This document shows, piece after piece, positions 63,496 through 64,000 of a stretch of DNA of 64,000 bases (position 1 is the stretch's first letter; each line of letters starts with the position of its first letter). The DNA is from Hyphomicrobiales bacterium (GTDB lineage: Bacteria; Pseudomonadota; Alphaproteobacteria; Rhizobiales; TMED25). The notes below the pieces were generated by a model, which saw nothing but the letters and a program-made list of their open reading frames with translations, ran no database searches and was not told where the DNA came from. Location: contig JAQWOP010000024.1 in assembly GCA_029245795.1 (NCBI GenBank), positions 124,001 through 188,000 on the forward strand, read 5' to 3'. Made by a program: the position numbers and the translations under genes.

Positions 63496-64000
63496 ATGAG
63501 TCTTGGCCTAAAAAACATTCAGAAAGTTTCCCTGACACAAACACTTTCTCCTCAAATTCAATTAACTATTAAATTGTTAAGGCTGAATAATATAGAATTA
63601 GAAGATTTCATTGAAAAGGAAATTGCAGAAAACCCATTGCTTATTGAAAATGATACTGGAAGAAACTCTGGTGAATTAAGAATAAATAAAATTGCAGATA
63701 AATATTCTAAAAATACAACAAATATAGACTTAATTAATAATATAAATTACACAAAATCACTTAGAGAACATCTACTCGAGCAATTAATAATTGCAAATTT
63801 AAATAATAAAGAAAAAATTCTTGCAACATACTTAATCAATATTCTTGACGAAGCTGGATACATAACTGAAGATGACAAATTTGTTTGTGATAGGCTTGGT
63901 GTATCTTATGAATTCTATTCTAAAACAATAGAAAAGTTGCATAGTTTTGATCCCACTGGTGTCTTTTCAAGATCTCTAAGCGAATGTCTTTTTCTTCAAC
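63496..64000 (+). CDS. rpoN: RNA polymerase sigma-54 factor, 5' part (cut by window end)
   Basis: The first 168 residues of sigma-54, running off the window. Region I, rich in Gln and Leu, reads LTQTLSPQIQLTIKLLRLNNIELEDFIE and binds activators; the start of the core-binding region follows. ATG 63496 lies 9 bases after the lptB stop. Its presence means that sigma-54 promoters should exist in this genome; the -24/-12 pattern is absent before amtB in this window. Confidence 0.93.
   Translation, partial: MSLGLKNIQKVSLTQTLSPQIQLTIKLLRLNNIELEDFIEKEIAENPLLIENDTGRNSGELRINKIADKYSKNTTNIDLINNINYTKSLREHLLEQLIIANLNNKEKILATYLINILDEAGYITEDDKFVCDRLGVSYEFYSKTIEKLHSFDPTGVFSRSLSECLFLQ

Overview
The window is a chromosomal segment of a very AT-rich, gene-dense alphaproteobacterium, probably a free-living marine one. 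The evidence is gene order and RNA: rnd-lptC-lptA-lptB-rpoN; the set HIG1-like protein / PduO-type adenosyltransferase / etfB / etfA / hydroxybutyryl-CoA dehydrogenase; argH-lptM-lysA; chorismate mutase-hisC-tyrC beside metX-metW; and a tRNA-His with no encoded G-1 and with A73, a known peculiarity of part of the Alphaproteobacteria. Intergenic gaps are short (none exceeds about 200 bases), and convergent genes often touch or overlap. I see no transposase, integrase, prophage, CRISPR array or rRNA. Apart from partial rpoN and glnK no transcription regulator is visible.

Layout. 1-6 kb: iron ABC importer genes (fbpB, fbpA), a small conserved protein, tRNA-His, small membrane proteins, a probable pseudogene, a secreted cysteine-rich trypsin-like protein and a DUF4396 protein. 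6.1-6.8 kb: ung. 6.8-24.9 kb: a metabolic island of about eighteen genes in alternating blocks: oxidoreductases, two ThDP enzymes, a formamidase-type amidase, a PuuE-like amidohydrolase, a ring-opening cyclase-family hydrolase, a HisD-family dehydrogenase, a CoA transferase, an Fe/2-oxoglutarate oxygenase, two metallo-beta-lactamase-fold proteins, an exporter, TusA and DoxX. Its substrate is not known. 24.9-28.5 kb: tRNA-Leu, amtB-glnK, a YqaA-type protein, dsbB and an esterase. 28.6-31.9 kb: cobalamin adenosylation, electron-transfer flavoprotein and acyl-CoA metabolism. 32-37.5 kb: argH, lptM, lysA, ftsE, a shortened ftsX, a DUF218 protein and plsC. 37.5-45.4 kb: tyrosine/phenylalanine and methionine genes, gloB, a thiolase and an MFS transporter. 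45.5-47.3 kb: selO and a DUF2237 gene of visibly higher GC, next to tRNA-Ser. 47.5-55 kb: the translation block infC-rpmI-rplT-pheS-pheT-lepA-mepA. 55-60.8 kb: a fused epimerase/glycosyltransferase, queG, a glutathione transferase, uppP and an NDUFA9-like protein. 60.9-64 kb: rnd-lptCAB-rpoN, with rpoN cut by the window end.

The most notable observations are these. Three conserved genes (infC, the cobalamin adenosyltransferase and the NDUFA9-like protein) have no ATG, GTG or TTG at the homologous start; each has a well-spaced Shine-Dalgarno sequence before ATA or ATC. FtsX lacks the periplasmic domain between membrane segments 1 and 2. A sugar-nucleotide-type epimerase is fused to a GT4 glycosyltransferase. 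The metabolic island contains several enzymes with altered active sites (a metallo-beta-lactamase-fold protein without metal ligands, an SDR without YxxxK) and has no local regulator.
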